Origin: CAZIPZ01 sp964541075
Lineage (GTDB): Bacteria; Acidobacteriota; Terriglobia; 20CM-2-55-15
Direction of reading: 5' to 3'
DNA length: 64,000 bases
Assembly: GCA_964541075.1 (NCBI GenBank)
Contig: CAZIPZ010000001.1
Coordinates: 6,778-70,777, forward strand
Position 1 is the first letter of the stretch. Each line of letters opens with the position of its first letter. Below the pieces are notes generated by a model that worked only from the letters and a program-made list of their open reading frames with translations, did no database searches and had not been told where the DNA came from. Position numbers and translations under genes: made by a program. Positions 45,614-55,221 of this stretch are shown piece after piece.

Positions 45614-46306
45614 TCATCGCACGCCGTTCCGCGTTTTCTCCATCCACCCGCGAGTCATCGTAAGTGCGATTACGCGAGCGTCCAGTCTCAATGACCAATT
45701 GTCGATGTAATAGAAGTCATGACGGAGGCGCTCTTCAAGTGATGTGTAGCCTCGCCAGCCATGCACTTGTGCGTAACCAGTGAGACCTGGCCGGACGTCG
45801 TGTCTTCGAAGATAGCCACAGTGTTCTTTTCGGAACTCGCGCGTGAATTCAGGACGTTCCGGACGAGGACCCACGAGACTCATGTCTCCTTGGACGACGT
45901 TCCACAGTTGCGGTAGCTCGTCCAGGCCGGTGCGTCGAAGGAAGGCGCCCACAGTAGTGCATCTTGGGTCATTTGGCACGGCCCAAATAGGCCCCAAGTC
46001 GCGTTCTGCTTCGTCATTCATAGTGCGGAATTTAATAATGGTAAAGTTGCGGCCGTCCAGACCTACCCGAATCTGCCTATAAAGGATCGGGCCCTTGCTC
46101 GAACTACGTACGACAACTGCGAGTACAGCAAATAATGGCGCGAGCGCAATCAGGGCTGACGCGGCTGCGGCAACGTCGAACCATCGCTTCAGCAAACCCG
46201 AAAGTCCGTAAACGGATTTATGCGGGCTGCAGTGCGGAGTTGACCTTCTCGTCGCCTCTGGTCTGCGCTTCGACAAACTTCTTAATTCGGTTTTCAAATG
46301 CTTCAC
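45614..46306 (-). CDS. Polyprenyl-phosphate sugar phosphotransferase
   Basis: A 230-residue membrane protein of the bacterial sugar transferase family (WcaJ/RfbP type), which moves a sugar phosphate onto undecaprenyl phosphate to start a surface polysaccharide. It shows the membrane helix [20 protein letters not shown], then [42 protein letters not shown] and [13 protein letters not shown]. The N-terminal 30 residues before the helix are poor in family features, and they overlap the upstream glycosyltransferase by 89 bases, so the real start may be internal. Confidence 0.9.
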   Translation of the reverse strand: MKHLKTELRSLSKRRPEATRRSTPHCSPHKSVYGLSGLLKRWFDVAAAASALIALAPLFAVLAVVVRSSSKGPILYRQIRVGLDGRNFTIIKFRTMNDEAERDLGPIWAVPNDPRCTTVGAFLRRTGLDELPQLWNVVQGDMSLVGPRPERPEFTREFRKEHCGYLRRHDVRPGLTGYAQVHGWRGYTSLEERLRHDFYYIDNWSLRLDARVIALTMTRGWMEKTRNGVR

Positions 46307-47330
46307 GCGACAAACTCTCTACGCGATCGCGAATCCGTTGTTCAGACCACGTCATCGATTCGAATCTTTCAACCGCCCTTATCAAGTCGCCGGTATTCTG
46401 CTCCGAGAACAGAACACCACTGACGCCATCCTGAACGGTTTCAGACGAGCCTCCTGCTCCGTAGGCAATAACCGGGCAGCCGCACGCCTGTGCTTCCACT
46501 GTCACGATTCCAAAGTCTTCTCGAGCCGCAAAAATGAATCCTTTTGCAGTTCTGTATAGGCGGCGTAGCTCTTCGTCACTCACCCAACCTCGAATTTCCG
46601 CGGCCTCGCCGGCGAGGCTTCGCAGTTCCTTAAGCTGCGGCCCCGTTCCTGCAATGACCAGACGTCGTCCCATGCGGTTGAATGCTCTGACCACAAGGTC
46701 GAAACGTTTATAGGAAACAAGCGCTCCAACCGTGAGGTAGAAATCCTCACGCCGATTCTCCGGTAGCAGGGTGAAGAAGGTGGTGTCAACAGGAGGCGGT
46801 ATAACCTCAGCATTCCGCCCATAGTATTCATGAATCCGTTCGCGTACAAACTTCGAATTGGCGATGAAGTGATCCACACGCTGTGCGGCTGCGCAGTCCC
46901 ACTCCTGAAGCCGAGTGCGCAGCATAGCGAGGCCCGCGCGTTGGGCCGAATTCATCGCGTAGTCGTCATCCGCATCCCAAACGTAACGCATCGGAGTATG
47001 GCAGTAGCAGATGTGAAGAGCGCCGGGCGCGCACCCCGCTTTTGCGACGGCATGACTTGAGCTGAAGACCAGATCGAAACCGGATAGATTCCACGATTCT
47101 ACCGCTGAGGGAAATAAGGGAAGCATTGTTCTGTAGTGCCTATAGATGCCAGGCACACGGTCCAGCCATGATGTGATGATTCGCCTGGATTCAATTTCGG
47201 ATGAAACCTTCCCGCGTTCATGAAACAGCGTGAAAATGGGTGCGTCTGGGAACAAGCGGAGCAAGCTGAGGAGAACCTTTTCTCCTCCTCTCATGCCATT
47301 CAACCAATCGTGGATCAGGGCAACCTTCAT
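46218..47330 (-). CDS. GT4-family glycosyltransferase
   Basis: A 370-residue GT-B glycosyltransferase. The N-terminal domain begins VALIHDWLNGMRGGEKVLL; the C-terminal nucleotide-sugar domain has LTVGALVSYKRFDLVVRAF, VIAGTGPQLKELRSLAG and the ExxxxxxE region AREDFGIVTVEAQACGCPVI. It probably adds a sugar to the chain started by the adjacent phosphotransferase. It is divergent from the GT-C protein; a promoter region with inverted repeats lies between. Confidence 0.93.
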   Translation of the reverse strand: MKVALIHDWLNGMRGGEKVLLSLLRLFPDAPIFTLFHERGKVSSEIESRRIITSWLDRVPGIYRHYRTMLPLFPSAVESWNLSGFDLVFSSSHAVAKAGCAPGALHICYCHTPMRYVWDADDDYAMNSAQRAGLAMLRTRLQEWDCAAAQRVDHFIANSKFVRERIHEYYGRNAEVIPPPVDTTFFTLLPENRREDFYLTVGALVSYKRFDLVVRAFNRMGRRLVIAGTGPQLKELRSLAGEAAEIRGWVSDEELRRLYRTAKGFIFAAREDFGIVTVEAQACGCPVIAYGAGGSSETVQDGVSGVLFSEQNTGDLIRAVERFESMTWSEQRIRDRVESLSREAFENRIKKFVEAQTRGDEKVNSALQPA

Positions 47331-47391
47331 CTAATGCCAGATCTGCTTTCTGGGGGGAGCGCCGTCATCGTGGGGCGCGACATATATAATT

Positions 47392-47425
47392 CGGGTGGCG
47401 GGACTATAACACAAGCTGCCACCCG
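47392..47425. promoter_or_regulatory. Inverted repeat in a divergent promoter region
   Basis: CGGGTGGC (47392-47399) and GCCACCCG (47418-47425) form a perfect 8-base inverted repeat around TATAAC (47405-47410). A separate TATAAT is at 47385-47390. It lies between divergent glycosyltransferase genes, so it is a candidate operator or cruciform. Confidence 0.45.
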
Positions 47426-47428
47426 GAT

Positions 47429-49177
47429 ATGAAGTTAAGTATGGACGCTCGTGCGATGAAAGTCGTCGGATGCCTCGTTATCATGGGGCTGTTGTTGTTC
47501 GGCGCCTCGTTTAACGATCCATTCCACTTTGACGACGTTCTCATTTTGAATGACAGCAATGTGACCAACCCCAGTCAATGGCATCATTTTCTAAATCCTC
47601 TTCATTTGAGGCAGCTCACCTTCTTTACGTTCTATCTGAATTACACACTGGGCGGTGATAGCCCCAGTCTCTACCATGTGGTGAACGTTGCTGTGCATAT
47701 CGCGAATGCTGTACTGCTGTTTTGGCTGGTCTTACGCTTTCAACAAATGAGTGCATCGAATCGGACTGATTTTCTGGGGCAGGACCAGCTGCAGAATTCG
47801 TTGGAAACGGAGAGTAGGGATCAATTGTGGCTTGCGGCGGCAGTCGCCGGTGTCTTTCTGATCCATCCGGTGCAGACAGAGCCGGTGCTCTACATTTATC
47901 AACGATCCGTACTCCTGGCGTGTTTTTTCTCATTGTCGGCTTTTCACGCGCTGCTGGACCGACGTTGGTATCTGGCGTCAGCTCTGTTCTTTTTTGCTTT
48001 TGAAAGCAAGGAGTCGGCCGTGGCTGCACTGCTGGTGCTGGCGCTTATTGCCGGAGGACGGCTCAGGAAGCCTTTTCTGGTTGCAGCGGCACTGTTGTCC
48101 GTGGCGGCTCTTGGTGTTCTGCTGTATCAGAACGAGACGACGGTCGGTCTGGGAGCTGTCAAACAAATCAGCTCAACGGATTACTTTTGGGCTCAAACGC
48201 GTGTGGCGTATACGTACATGCGTCTGTTGGTGTTCCCGTATCCCCAGTCATTGGAGTATGAATTTCCACAAAGATCTTCTCTTCTGCCTCTTTTGGGTCT
48301 CATTGCGATCGGAGGCGGGGGCTGGCTGCTGTCACGCCTACAGTCCTGGCGCATCCAAGGATTGGCTGTGCTTTCCTTTTTTTTGCTGCTCGCTCCCACA
48401 TCGAGTGTCATACCCAGCGCCGACCCGGCGTTTGAGCATCGTCTTTACCTGCCTATGCTTGCATTTTCGGTATTTATCGGGACACTTTTTGCCAAGCTTC
48501 CGCACCGCACAACGGTGAGTGTGCTTGTGGCCTGTGTCCTCATGCTTGTGACGGTTAACCGAGAGAACGTGTGGGCGTCGGACATAGCGCTCTGGGAGGA
48601 TGCGAGCGTCCATGCGCCCGGAAAAGCGCGCGTGTGGACGAATCTGGGCGGCGCTTATTTGACCGTTGATGTCAGCAAGTCGCGTGAGGCATTCCTTCGA
48701 GCGTTGGAGATCGAGCCTAACTTCACTGAAGCTTTATACAACTTGGGCGCAATCGAGCAGGGAAGGTCAAACTGGAGCGCAGCGATTTCATTTTATGAGC
48801 GCACAATCATGACGAAAGCGGATTATTGGCCCGCATGGAATAACCTCGGAAACGTTTTGTTTGCTATCGACCAGCGCGATCGCGCATTGGACTGTTTTGA
48901 ACGCACTTTGAGCTTGAATAGGGACTATTGGCCAGCGCAATATAACATCGCTGTCGTTCATTACATGGCCAGCCGCTACGATAAAGTTATTCCGAGACTG
49001 AAGGTGGTTTTGGATTGGCGGCCGGACTTCCAGGATGCGCGGCGCCTGCTTGCAACATCTCTCACCCAGGCAGGATTTAGGAGCGCCGCGGAGGAACAGT
49101 GGAGGACCTTGGGTGAGATCGCCGCGGCAGAATCTCGGCAGACCCCCACGATGATTTTGGCGCCTACTCGACCTTGA
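47429..49177 (+). CDS. GT-C-like membrane protein with TPR repeats (TMTC-like)
   Basis: A 582-residue multi-spanning protein. The N-terminus has LLFGASFNDPFHFDDVLILN and a loop with paired acidic residues, as in GT-C glycosyltransferases that use dolichyl or polyprenyl sugar donors, followed by about ten helices. The segment IHPVQTEPVLYIYQRSVLLA is typical of TMTC-like proteins. From about residue 400 there are TPR repeats (KARVWTNLGGAYLTVD, ALYNLGAIEQGRSNWSAAIS, PAWNNLGNVLFAIDQRDRAL). A likely role is protein O-glycosylation or glycan assembly. It is next to the sugar transferase genes. Confidence 0.8.
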   Translation: MKLSMDARAMKVVGCLVIMGLLLFGASFNDPFHFDDVLILNDSNVTNPSQWHHFLNPLHLRQLTFFTFYLNYTLGGDSPSLYHVVNVAVHIANAVLLFWLVLRFQQMSASNRTDFLGQDQLQNSLETESRDQLWLAAAVAGVFLIHPVQTEPVLYIYQRSVLLACFFSLSAFHALLDRRWYLASALFFFAFESKESAVAALLVLALIAGGRLRKPFLVAAALLSVAALGVLLYQNETTVGLGAVKQISSTDYFWAQTRVAYTYMRLLVFPYPQSLEYEFPQRSSLLPLLGLIAIGGGGWLLSRLQSWRIQGLAVLSFFLLLAPTSSVIPSADPAFEHRLYLPMLAFSVFIGTLFAKLPHRTTVSVLVACVLMLVTVNRENVWASDIALWEDASVHAPGKARVWTNLGGAYLTVDVSKSREAFLRALEIEPNFTEALYNLGAIEQGRSNWSAAISFYERTIMTKADYWPAWNNLGNVLFAIDQRDRALDCFERTLSLNRDYWPAQYNIAVVHYMASRYDKVIPRLKVVLDWRPDFQDARRLLATSLTQAGFRSAAEEQWRTLGEIAAAESRQTPTMILAPTRP

Positions 49178-49216
49178 GACCGGTTCGGTTTGTCAGAGTT
49201 GAAGAGGAGAAGCTGA

Positions 49217-50074
49217 ATGAAGCGCACATTGTTGATATTGATCTGGGTTTTCTCCGCGTCCCTAGGCGCTAGCGCTCAAACCACATTCTATTTTCCGCAA
49301 ATCGCCGACGGAACATTCACGGGCGGCTTTTGGAAAACCACGATCTTCATCACGAACCCAGCTGCGACGGGTGCTTCGCTGGCGAGTGGTTCAATCACAT
49401 TCACAAAATCCGACGGGACTGTTTTCAATGTAGCATTCGTCGATAGCAACGGGGCGGCTGCGGGCAGTGGGAATGTGATCCCGTTCCAGCTTGCGGGAGG
49501 GCAAACAAGGAAGTACGTATCGACGGCGTCCACAGGACTGAACGTCGGTTTCGCGACAGTCAGTTCTTCCGCGGTTGTAACGGGAACAGCTGTTTTTTCT
49601 CAATTTGGTTCGGCAGGAAATCTGATCAGTGAGGCCGGTGTTCCGTCGGCCGGCGCAGTCACGCGCCAGGCAATATTTGTAGATACGCTCGGCGGATTCA
49701 GGACTGGCGTTGCTTATGCGAATCCAAACGCCGCTGGCGCCAACATCTCATTGCAACTGCTCAGCACCGAAGGTGTCGCGGTTGTGCCTTCAACCACGCG
49801 AACGCTTTTGGGGAACCAGCACACTGCGGCGTTCGTTCACGAGTTATTTCCGAGCGCTCCTGCTTTCACCGGTACGATGCAAATTACCAGCAACGCTCCT
49901 TTAACCGCAGTAGCGCTGAGATTCGATCCATCATTTACGCTCTTCACCACTTTGCCCCCAATAACCATAGCTTCGCTGGTTCTCCCAGCGATGCAATGGT
50001 TTGAGCATCGTCCCTGGTTAACGCCATTCACTACGTTGGCGAGACTCATGGGGAGCCTGCAGTTCACCCTCTAA
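49217..50074 (+). CDS. Secreted beta-sandwich protein, paralogue 1
   Basis: A 285-residue exported protein with a signal peptide ending at about LGASAQ. The mature part (TTFYFPQIADGTFTGGFWKT, then TIFITNPAATGASLASGSIT) is beta-rich, with conserved FVDSNGAAAGSGNVIPFQLA and AVALRFDPSFTLFTTLPP. It is homologous to the next gene along its length. The last 30 residues (LPAMQWFEHRPWLT and so on) do not match the paralogue and may reflect a frameshift in the 3' end. GAAGAGGAGAAGC precedes the ATG. Function unknown; likely extracellular. Confidence 0.75.
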   Translation: MKRTLLILIWVFSASLGASAQTTFYFPQIADGTFTGGFWKTTIFITNPAATGASLASGSITFTKSDGTVFNVAFVDSNGAAAGSGNVIPFQLAGGQTRKYVSTASTGLNVGFATVSSSAVVTGTAVFSQFGSAGNLISEAGVPSAGAVTRQAIFVDTLGGFRTGVAYANPNAAGANISLQLLSTEGVAVVPSTTRTLLGNQHTAAFVHELFPSAPAFTGTMQITSNAPLTAVALRFDPSFTLFTTLPPITIASLVLPAMQWFEHRPWLTPFTTLARLMGSLQFTL

Positions 50075-50086
50075 ACATGCGGGTTC

Positions 50087-50132
50087 ATCCGTCCTCGGGC
50101 GATCGCGTCCGAGGATGGATTGTTTCTCTTTC
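50087..50132 (+). terminator. Intrinsic terminator after paralogue 1
   Basis: ATCC-GT-CCTCGG (50087-50098) pairs with CCGAGG-AT-GGAT (50109-50120), followed by TTGTTTCTCTTT. Stem, internal two-base bulge and T-rich tail are all as expected of a Rho-independent terminator. Confidence 0.75.
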
Positions 50133-50142
50133 TGCCACTTCT

Positions 50143-50160
50143 TAGGAATCCGGATTCCTA
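50143..50160. promoter_or_regulatory. Perfect 18-bp palindrome
   Basis: TAGGAATCCGGATTCCTA is self-complementary over its full length. It lies between the two paralogous secreted protein genes, about 90 bases before the second start codon, so it is a good candidate for a dimeric regulator's operator. Confidence 0.55.
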
Positions 50161-50249
50161 TTTACGCGGTCCCGCCGCCCCAAAACCCCAGACTTTGTCG
50201 CTGGAATCTTCCGTGCTAGTGAACTCAAGTCACAACGGAGGATAAGTTT

Positions 50250-51074
50250 ATGAACCGGCTTCTTTTTTCAATGTGCCTTATTCTTGCCGTCAGCGCGGTT
50301 GGTTCGGCGCAACAATTCACGTATTACTACCCGCATGTAACGGCTGGAACCTTTGTTGGAGGATTTTGGCAAACCACGATTTTCCTTACGAATCCAAATC
50401 CGCCCGGGACTCCGGCAGCCAGCGGAGCAGTTGTTTTCACGAGATCCGATGGCGGACCGTACGCCATTACCTTTCACGATGATGTGAATCGTCCTGCAGG
50501 AAGCGGCAACACGATACCTTTTCAGTTGGGGCCAGGTGAAACGCGCAAGTATGTGTCGGTCGCCAATGAGCCACTTTCCACGGGATTCGCAACGGTGACA
50601 GCGAATAGTTCAATTCTCGGAACTGCGATGTTCACACAATTCGATTCCTTTGGAAGAATGATCGGCGAGGCCGGGGTGCCTGCTGCAATTCCCCTGGGAC
50701 GCCAAGCGATTTTTGTCGATACCACGAGCCAGTTCAAGACAGGTCTGGCCATTGCGAATCCTAACAATGCGCCGCTCCATATCACCTTTCAGCTCATGAA
50801 TACGGTTGGGCAAATGATTCTCACAACAACGCGTGAACTGCCGCCAAACCAGCATTTTTCAATTTTTGTTCATGAACTGTTTCCTGGCGCGCCGCCAATG
50901 GTTGGACGCCTGCAGTTTTACTGCACGAATCCGATGGTATCCGTCGCATTGAGATTTGATCCGACCTTCACGCTATTTACCACTATGCCGCCCGTTGCAA
51001 TTGCGGGATTGATTAAGATGGAAGCGCAGCCCGCGAATCTTGAGCGCCGCAGGATGGTGATCGATAGGGCCTAA
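50250..51074 (+). CDS. Secreted beta-sandwich protein, paralogue 2
   Basis: A 274-residue exported protein with a signal peptide ending near VGSAQ. It matches the preceding gene in order and spacing: YYYPHVTAGTFVGGFWQTTI, FLTNPNPPG, SGNTIPFQLGPGETRKYVSV, GEAGVPAAIPLGRQAIFVDT, FVHELFPGAPP and VALRFDPTFTLFTTMPP. These blocks are probably the strands of one or two Ig-like domains. GGAGGATAAGTTT precedes the ATG. The pair is most likely a tandem duplication. Function unknown. Confidence 0.75.
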   Translation: MNRLLFSMCLILAVSAVGSAQQFTYYYPHVTAGTFVGGFWQTTIFLTNPNPPGTPAASGAVVFTRSDGGPYAITFHDDVNRPAGSGNTIPFQLGPGETRKYVSVANEPLSTGFATVTANSSILGTAMFTQFDSFGRMIGEAGVPAAIPLGRQAIFVDTTSQFKTGLAIANPNNAPLHITFQLMNTVGQMILTTTRELPPNQHFSIFVHELFPGAPPMVGRLQFYCTNPMVSVALRFDPTFTLFTTMPPVAIAGLIKMEAQPANLERRRMVIDRA

Positions 51075-51206
51075 AGCGATCTTATCCCCGAGTCCCGGGC
51101 GAATAGCGTTAAGGGAGGACTGAAGTTCGGTTGACTAAGTTCGCTTACGAACGCGCGAGACGATTCGACCGCCGGATCTCAACAGCATAGTCTCTAATCG
51201 CGTGCT

Positions 51207-51223
51207 GAGCCGCTCCGCGGCTC
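51207..51223. terminator. Perfect short hairpin downstream of glutamine synthetase
   Basis: GAGCCGC (51207-51213) pairs with GCGGCTC (51217-51223) over a TCC loop, just past the stop of the minus-strand glutamine synthetase gene. Without a T-run on that strand its role is uncertain. Confidence 0.45.
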
Positions 51224-51245
51224 TTGAAAAAGACGTAACGAAACC

Positions 51246-52568
51246 TCAATACGTCGAGAGGTAACGCTCGATTTCCCACGGATGCACTTGTGCGATGTAG
51301 GTTCCCCACTCGGTGCGCTTGGCTTCGATAAAGTGGGAGAAGATCTGTTCGCCGAGCGCTTCTCGTACAACGTCATCCTTCTTGAGTCCTTCGTACGCCT
51401 CACGAAGATCGCCTGGCAGTCCATCAATCCGATAATGACGCCGCTCCCGGTGGCTCATCTTTTGGACGTTCTTTGTAATCGACGGTCCGGGATCAATCTT
51501 TTCTCTGATGCCAGCCAGACCTGCAGCCAATATGGCAGCTAGTGCAAGATAAGGATTGCATGAGGGATCAGGCATGCGTAACTCGACCCTTGTGTTTGCG
51601 CCGCGGCCTGCAGGCACTCGCACAAGAGGTTCACGATTCTGCTCGGACCAAACCACATTGGTCGGTGCATCGTAGCCGGGAACGAGACGCTTATAGGAGT
51701 TCACAAGAGGATTCGTGATCACACAGAAGCCGCGGGCGTGGCGGAGCATCCCGCCAATGAAAAATAGCGCGGTTCGACTGAGTTGGTAATCTCCCGCCGG
51801 ATCGTAGAAGGCGTTCCGTCCATCTTTGAAGAGCGATAGATGGGTATGCATACCTGACCCCGCCCGGCCGTACAGAGGCTTCGGCATGAAGGTGGCGTGA
51901 AGTCCATGTCTCATCGCAATGTAGCGGGCGATGAAGCGGAATGTTCCGACATTGTCGGCGGTCGCGAGAGCATCGTTGTGCTTCAGATCGATTTCATGCT
52001 GCCCGGGCGCAAGTTCGTGGTGCGCCGCCTCGACTTCGATCCCCATGCCTTCCATTACATTGATGATGTCTCGTCTCGCCTCCTCTCCCTTGTCCACAGG
52101 CGTCATATCAAAGTAGCTGCCATAGTCGTGGGTCTCGGTGGTCGCGTCGCCACTGGGTCTCTTCAAAAAAAGAAAAAACTCGATTTCTGGACCGACTTGA
52201 AGTGTGTATCCCATGGATCGAGCTTTATCGATCATGCGTTGGAGCGTCAGGCGCGGGCAGCCTTCAAACGGCGTGTTATCAGGGTTGAAGACATCACAAA
52301 TGAGGCGGCCGATGACTTCCCCGCTGCGGCTCCAAGGAAGGATGCGGAAGGTTTCTGGGTCCGGTTTCAGTAGTTTGTCAGTCTCTTCGAGTCGAGTGAA
52401 GCCCTCAATCGAGGACCCGTCGAAGATGACCTGCCCTCTGAGCGCCTTGTCAAACTGGTCGGTTGGCACTTCAACGTTTTTTATCATGCCTAGAATGTCC
52501 GTGAACTGGAGTCTTAAGAACTTGACTCGCTCGCTCCGCGCAAGTTCGAGCACTTGTTCGATGGTCAT
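51246..52568 (-). CDS. glnA: Glutamine synthetase type I-alpha (no adenylylation site)
   Basis: A 440-residue cytosolic enzyme making glutamine from glutamate, ammonia and ATP. It shows DGSSIEGFTRLEETD, with an Arg near residue 59 where Bacillus-type enzymes carry their feedback-inhibition Arg, [29 protein letters not shown] and the end WEIERYLSTY. The short length and absence of the NLYDL tyrosine loop place it in the alpha subtype, which is not regulated by adenylylation. It is divergent from glnD with 78 bases between. This is one of two glutamine synthetases in the window. Confidence 0.93.
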   Translation of the reverse strand: MTIEQVLELARSERVKFLRLQFTDILGMIKNVEVPTDQFDKALRGQVIFDGSSIEGFTRLEETDKLLKPDPETFRILPWSRSGEVIGRLICDVFNPDNTPFEGCPRLTLQRMIDKARSMGYTLQVGPEIEFFLFLKRPSGDATTETHDYGSYFDMTPVDKGEEARRDIINVMEGMGIEVEAAHHELAPGQHEIDLKHNDALATADNVGTFRFIARYIAMRHGLHATFMPKPLYGRAGSGMHTHLSLFKDGRNAFYDPAGDYQLSRTALFFIGGMLRHARGFCVITNPLVNSYKRLVPGYDAPTNVVWSEQNREPLVRVPAGRGANTRVELRMPDPSCNPYLALAAILAAGLAGIREKIDPGPSITKNVQKMSHRERRHYRIDGLPGDLREAYEGLKKDDVVREALGEQIFSHFIEAKRTEWGTYIAQVHPWEIERYLSTY

Positions 52569-52646
52569 AGTGAGGGTTCACTCCACGGGCGGATGTGGCC
52601 AGCCAACGGGAAGGCGAAAAGTAAATGGCATGATAACATACGACCC

Positions 52647-55082
52647 ATGACCACTCGTGAGGACTTGAAGCGTTACCTGGACGCGAGGCGAGCGAGGTTT
52701 CTCGAAGCTCCCATTCAAGAGCCTGTCGAACGTCACATAAGCGACAAAATCGACGAAATTCTCCGCAGCATCTGGGGCGACCGGACGCCTCCTGTGCCCT
52801 TTGCGCTATTGGCTATAGGCGGTTACGGGCGAGGCACAATGCATCCGCATTCCGATGTCGACCTGCTCTTCTTCTTTGAAGATGTGATCGAGGAAGATGT
52901 GGTCAAAACGTTACTTCACCCTCTGTGGGATTTGCCTCTCAAGGTCGGGCACCAGGTTCGCCATGCCGCCGATTTCGCGGCCTTCGATGAGGGGCACATG
53001 GAATCCTACACCGCATTCCTCGATTCTCGATTTCTGCTGGGCGATCCTAAAATCGGTGATGAATTCTCCAGGGACATTCTTCCGAAGTTCATTCGGCGGA
53101 GCCGTGACCGGTTCCTGCGCGGATTGCTTCGAATGAAGGCGAATCGATACAACGAGTTTGGCCAAACGATCTTTCAGCTTGAGCCCGATCTAAAAGAAGC
53201 TCCCGGCGGCTTGCGTGACGCTCACTGGTCGGACTGGGCTCGAAAAGGGATCGGAGAGAATCTCGATGATCCTTTCTCTTACGAAATCGTGCAGTTTCAT
53301 CACTGCCTCCGCAATTTTCTCCACTTTCAATCCAATCGCAACTTCAATGTGCTTTCGTATGAGTTCCAGGAACAGATCGCCGAGAAGCTCGGTTATAAGG
53401 ATTCCGTTCACGGCGAGTCCGCCGAGACCTTGATGCGAGATTACTTTCTGAAGGCCAATGAGGTTGCGAGGATGGCTACGCATTGGGAAGAGGCTATTAC
53501 CGGCAGTCCTAATCGCATTAGTATTCCGTCGGATTTCTCGGAACCGTTGGACATGATCAAAGCTTTCGCCGAGGCGCATCGAAAGAAGGCCAAACTGGAT
53601 TTGCCGACGCTTAACACTATTCGGCGCCGGCTCGAATCCACAGATGGCGCCCTTTCGTATAACCCACGAGCCGGTCAGGCCATCCTCGAAATGATGAAGG
53701 ACCGGCAGGGCATATACGAAACACTGCTGGCGATGCACGAAGTGGGGTTGCTCGGAAAGGTGTTTCCGGAGTTTGAGGAAATCCGGTGCCGGGTGATCCG
53801 CGATTTCTTCCATAAATACACGGTGGATGAGCACTCGCTCATCGCCATACGAAACATTGAAGAATTGCCTCCCGGACACAGATTCTGCAACATCCTGAGT
53901 GAACTGGAGCACCCTGAACTGCTTTTTCTTGCGCTACTTCTTCACGACATCGGTAAGGCTCATCGCCATGACGAACGCAACCACGTCCATCCGAGCACTG
54001 AAGGTGTGAAGCTGATTCTGGAGAAGCTTGGGCTGCCAGAGGAGCAAAGAGAAAAGGTCGTGGCGGCGGTCAAGAATCACTTGGAAATGTCGAAGATTAT
54101 CCTTCGCCGGGATTTCAGTGATGAGCATGTCGTGCATCAGTTTGCAGACATTGTCGGAAATGTGGATGACTTACGAATGCTGTGTCTTTTGACCTATGCC
54201 GACATGAAAGCGGTGAATAACGAAGTCTGTACTCCGTGGAGGCAGGATCTGTTATGGCAGTTATATATCGAAACGTACAACCGCCTGATGTTAGGGCTTG
54301 GCGACGAGCAGTATAATCAGCAGCCAGACTTTGAAATCGAGATTGAGGCCATCGCCGCTCTCCTTCCAAGGGGGACTGCCGCCCAGGATATCCGTAATTT
54401 CTTGGACGGTTTTCCGCGACAATACCTGAGGCACACACCCAAGTCCCAAATTGCTGAGCACTTTCTCCTCTCGCGCAAGCTGGCTACTCAACCTGTGGTC
54501 GTGAATCTGAATTACAGTGGCACGATCTACGAATTGCTGGTCATGACTGAAGACCGTCCCTTTCTCTTTTCAAAGATCACGGGCGTGCTTTCATATTTTG
54601 GAATGAATATCGTTCGGGGTCAGGCGTTTTCCAATCGGCGAGGGGCGATTTTCGACCTGATTGCCTTTGAGGATACGGATCGCTACTTCAAGAAGAATCC
54701 GTCGGAAGTCGAGCGGTTTTCAAAGGTGCTTGTTGACGTAATCGCTGGGAAGGTGCAGTTGAACGATCTGCTGCGAGGAAAACTCCAAAGCGTCCTCTTC
54801 AAGCCGAGGAAGGGCGCCTCTACAGCCACTATCCATTTTGACGACGAGTTTTCGCGGCGTGGTTCGATCCTCGAAATCAACGCCTCTGACGAATTCGGCC
54901 TGCTCTATCGGATCGCAACCGTGATTTCATCTCATGGCTGCAACATCGAAACAGCTTTAATTACTACTGAAGGCCACCGCGCCATCGATGTCTTTTATTT
55001 GACGCGCGAGGGACACAGATTGACGCCCGAACTTGAGGAACAGGTCAAGCGTGACCTCGGGGCAGTACTACTCCAGAACTGA
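52647..55082 (+). CDS. glnD: PII uridylyltransferase / uridylyl-removing enzyme GlnD
   Basis: An 811-residue sensor enzyme that uridylylates PII when glutamine is low and removes UMP when it is high. The nucleotidyltransferase motif is AIGGYGRGTMHPHSDVDLLF (Asp70, Asp72); the HD hydrolase domain follows with ALLLHDIGKAHRHDERNHVH; two ACT domains end the protein (IYELLVMTEDRPFLFSKITG and RGSILEINASDEFGLLYRIA). All four domains are present. I chose ATG 52647; an upstream frame would overlap the divergent glnA start region. There is no Shine-Dalgarno sequence. Confidence 0.95.
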   Translation: MTTREDLKRYLDARRARFLEAPIQEPVERHISDKIDEILRSIWGDRTPPVPFALLAIGGYGRGTMHPHSDVDLLFFFEDVIEEDVVKTLLHPLWDLPLKVGHQVRHAADFAAFDEGHMESYTAFLDSRFLLGDPKIGDEFSRDILPKFIRRSRDRFLRGLLRMKANRYNEFGQTIFQLEPDLKEAPGGLRDAHWSDWARKGIGENLDDPFSYEIVQFHHCLRNFLHFQSNRNFNVLSYEFQEQIAEKLGYKDSVHGESAETLMRDYFLKANEVARMATHWEEAITGSPNRISIPSDFSEPLDMIKAFAEAHRKKAKLDLPTLNTIRRRLESTDGALSYNPRAGQAILEMMKDRQGIYETLLAMHEVGLLGKVFPEFEEIRCRVIRDFFHKYTVDEHSLIAIRNIEELPPGHRFCNILSELEHPELLFLALLLHDIGKAHRHDERNHVHPSTEGVKLILEKLGLPEEQREKVVAAVKNHLEMSKIILRRDFSDEHVVHQFADIVGNVDDLRMLCLLTYADMKAVNNEVCTPWRQDLLWQLYIETYNRLMLGLGDEQYNQQPDFEIEIEAIAALLPRGTAAQDIRNFLDGFPRQYLRHTPKSQIAEHFLLSRKLATQPVVVNLNYSGTIYELLVMTEDRPFLFSKITGVLSYFGMNIVRGQAFSNRRGAIFDLIAFEDTDRYFKKNPSEVERFSKVLVDVIAGKVQLNDLLRGKLQSVLFKPRKGASTATIHFDDEFSRRGSILEINASDEFGLLYRIATVISSHGCNIETALITTEGHRAIDVFYLTREGHRLTPELEEQVKRDLGAVLLQN

Positions 55083-55221
55083 ATTTGGCGCCCATCGCCT
55101 TGGTTTCATGTCCATTTGAACCCAGCAGCGCATGAGCAATCCCAAGGAAAAGGATGCTGAGTACAGCTGCTGCCGTTATCGCCACCATGATCACGCCAAT
55201 CCGGATAGCAAAGTCCCTCAT
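55045..55221 (-). CDS. Small membrane protein, unknown
   Basis: A 58-residue reading frame with one clear transmembrane helix (RIGVIMVAITAAAVLSILFL). ATG 55221 is preceded by GGAAGGTGG, a plausible ribosome binding site. It overlaps the glnD 3' end by 38 bases on the opposite strand. Short frames of this kind can be chance; the ribosome binding site and helix support it only moderately. Confidence 0.4.
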   Translation of the reverse strand: MRDFAIRIGVIMVAITAAAVLSILFLGIAHALLGSNGHETKAMGAKFSSGVVLPRGHA

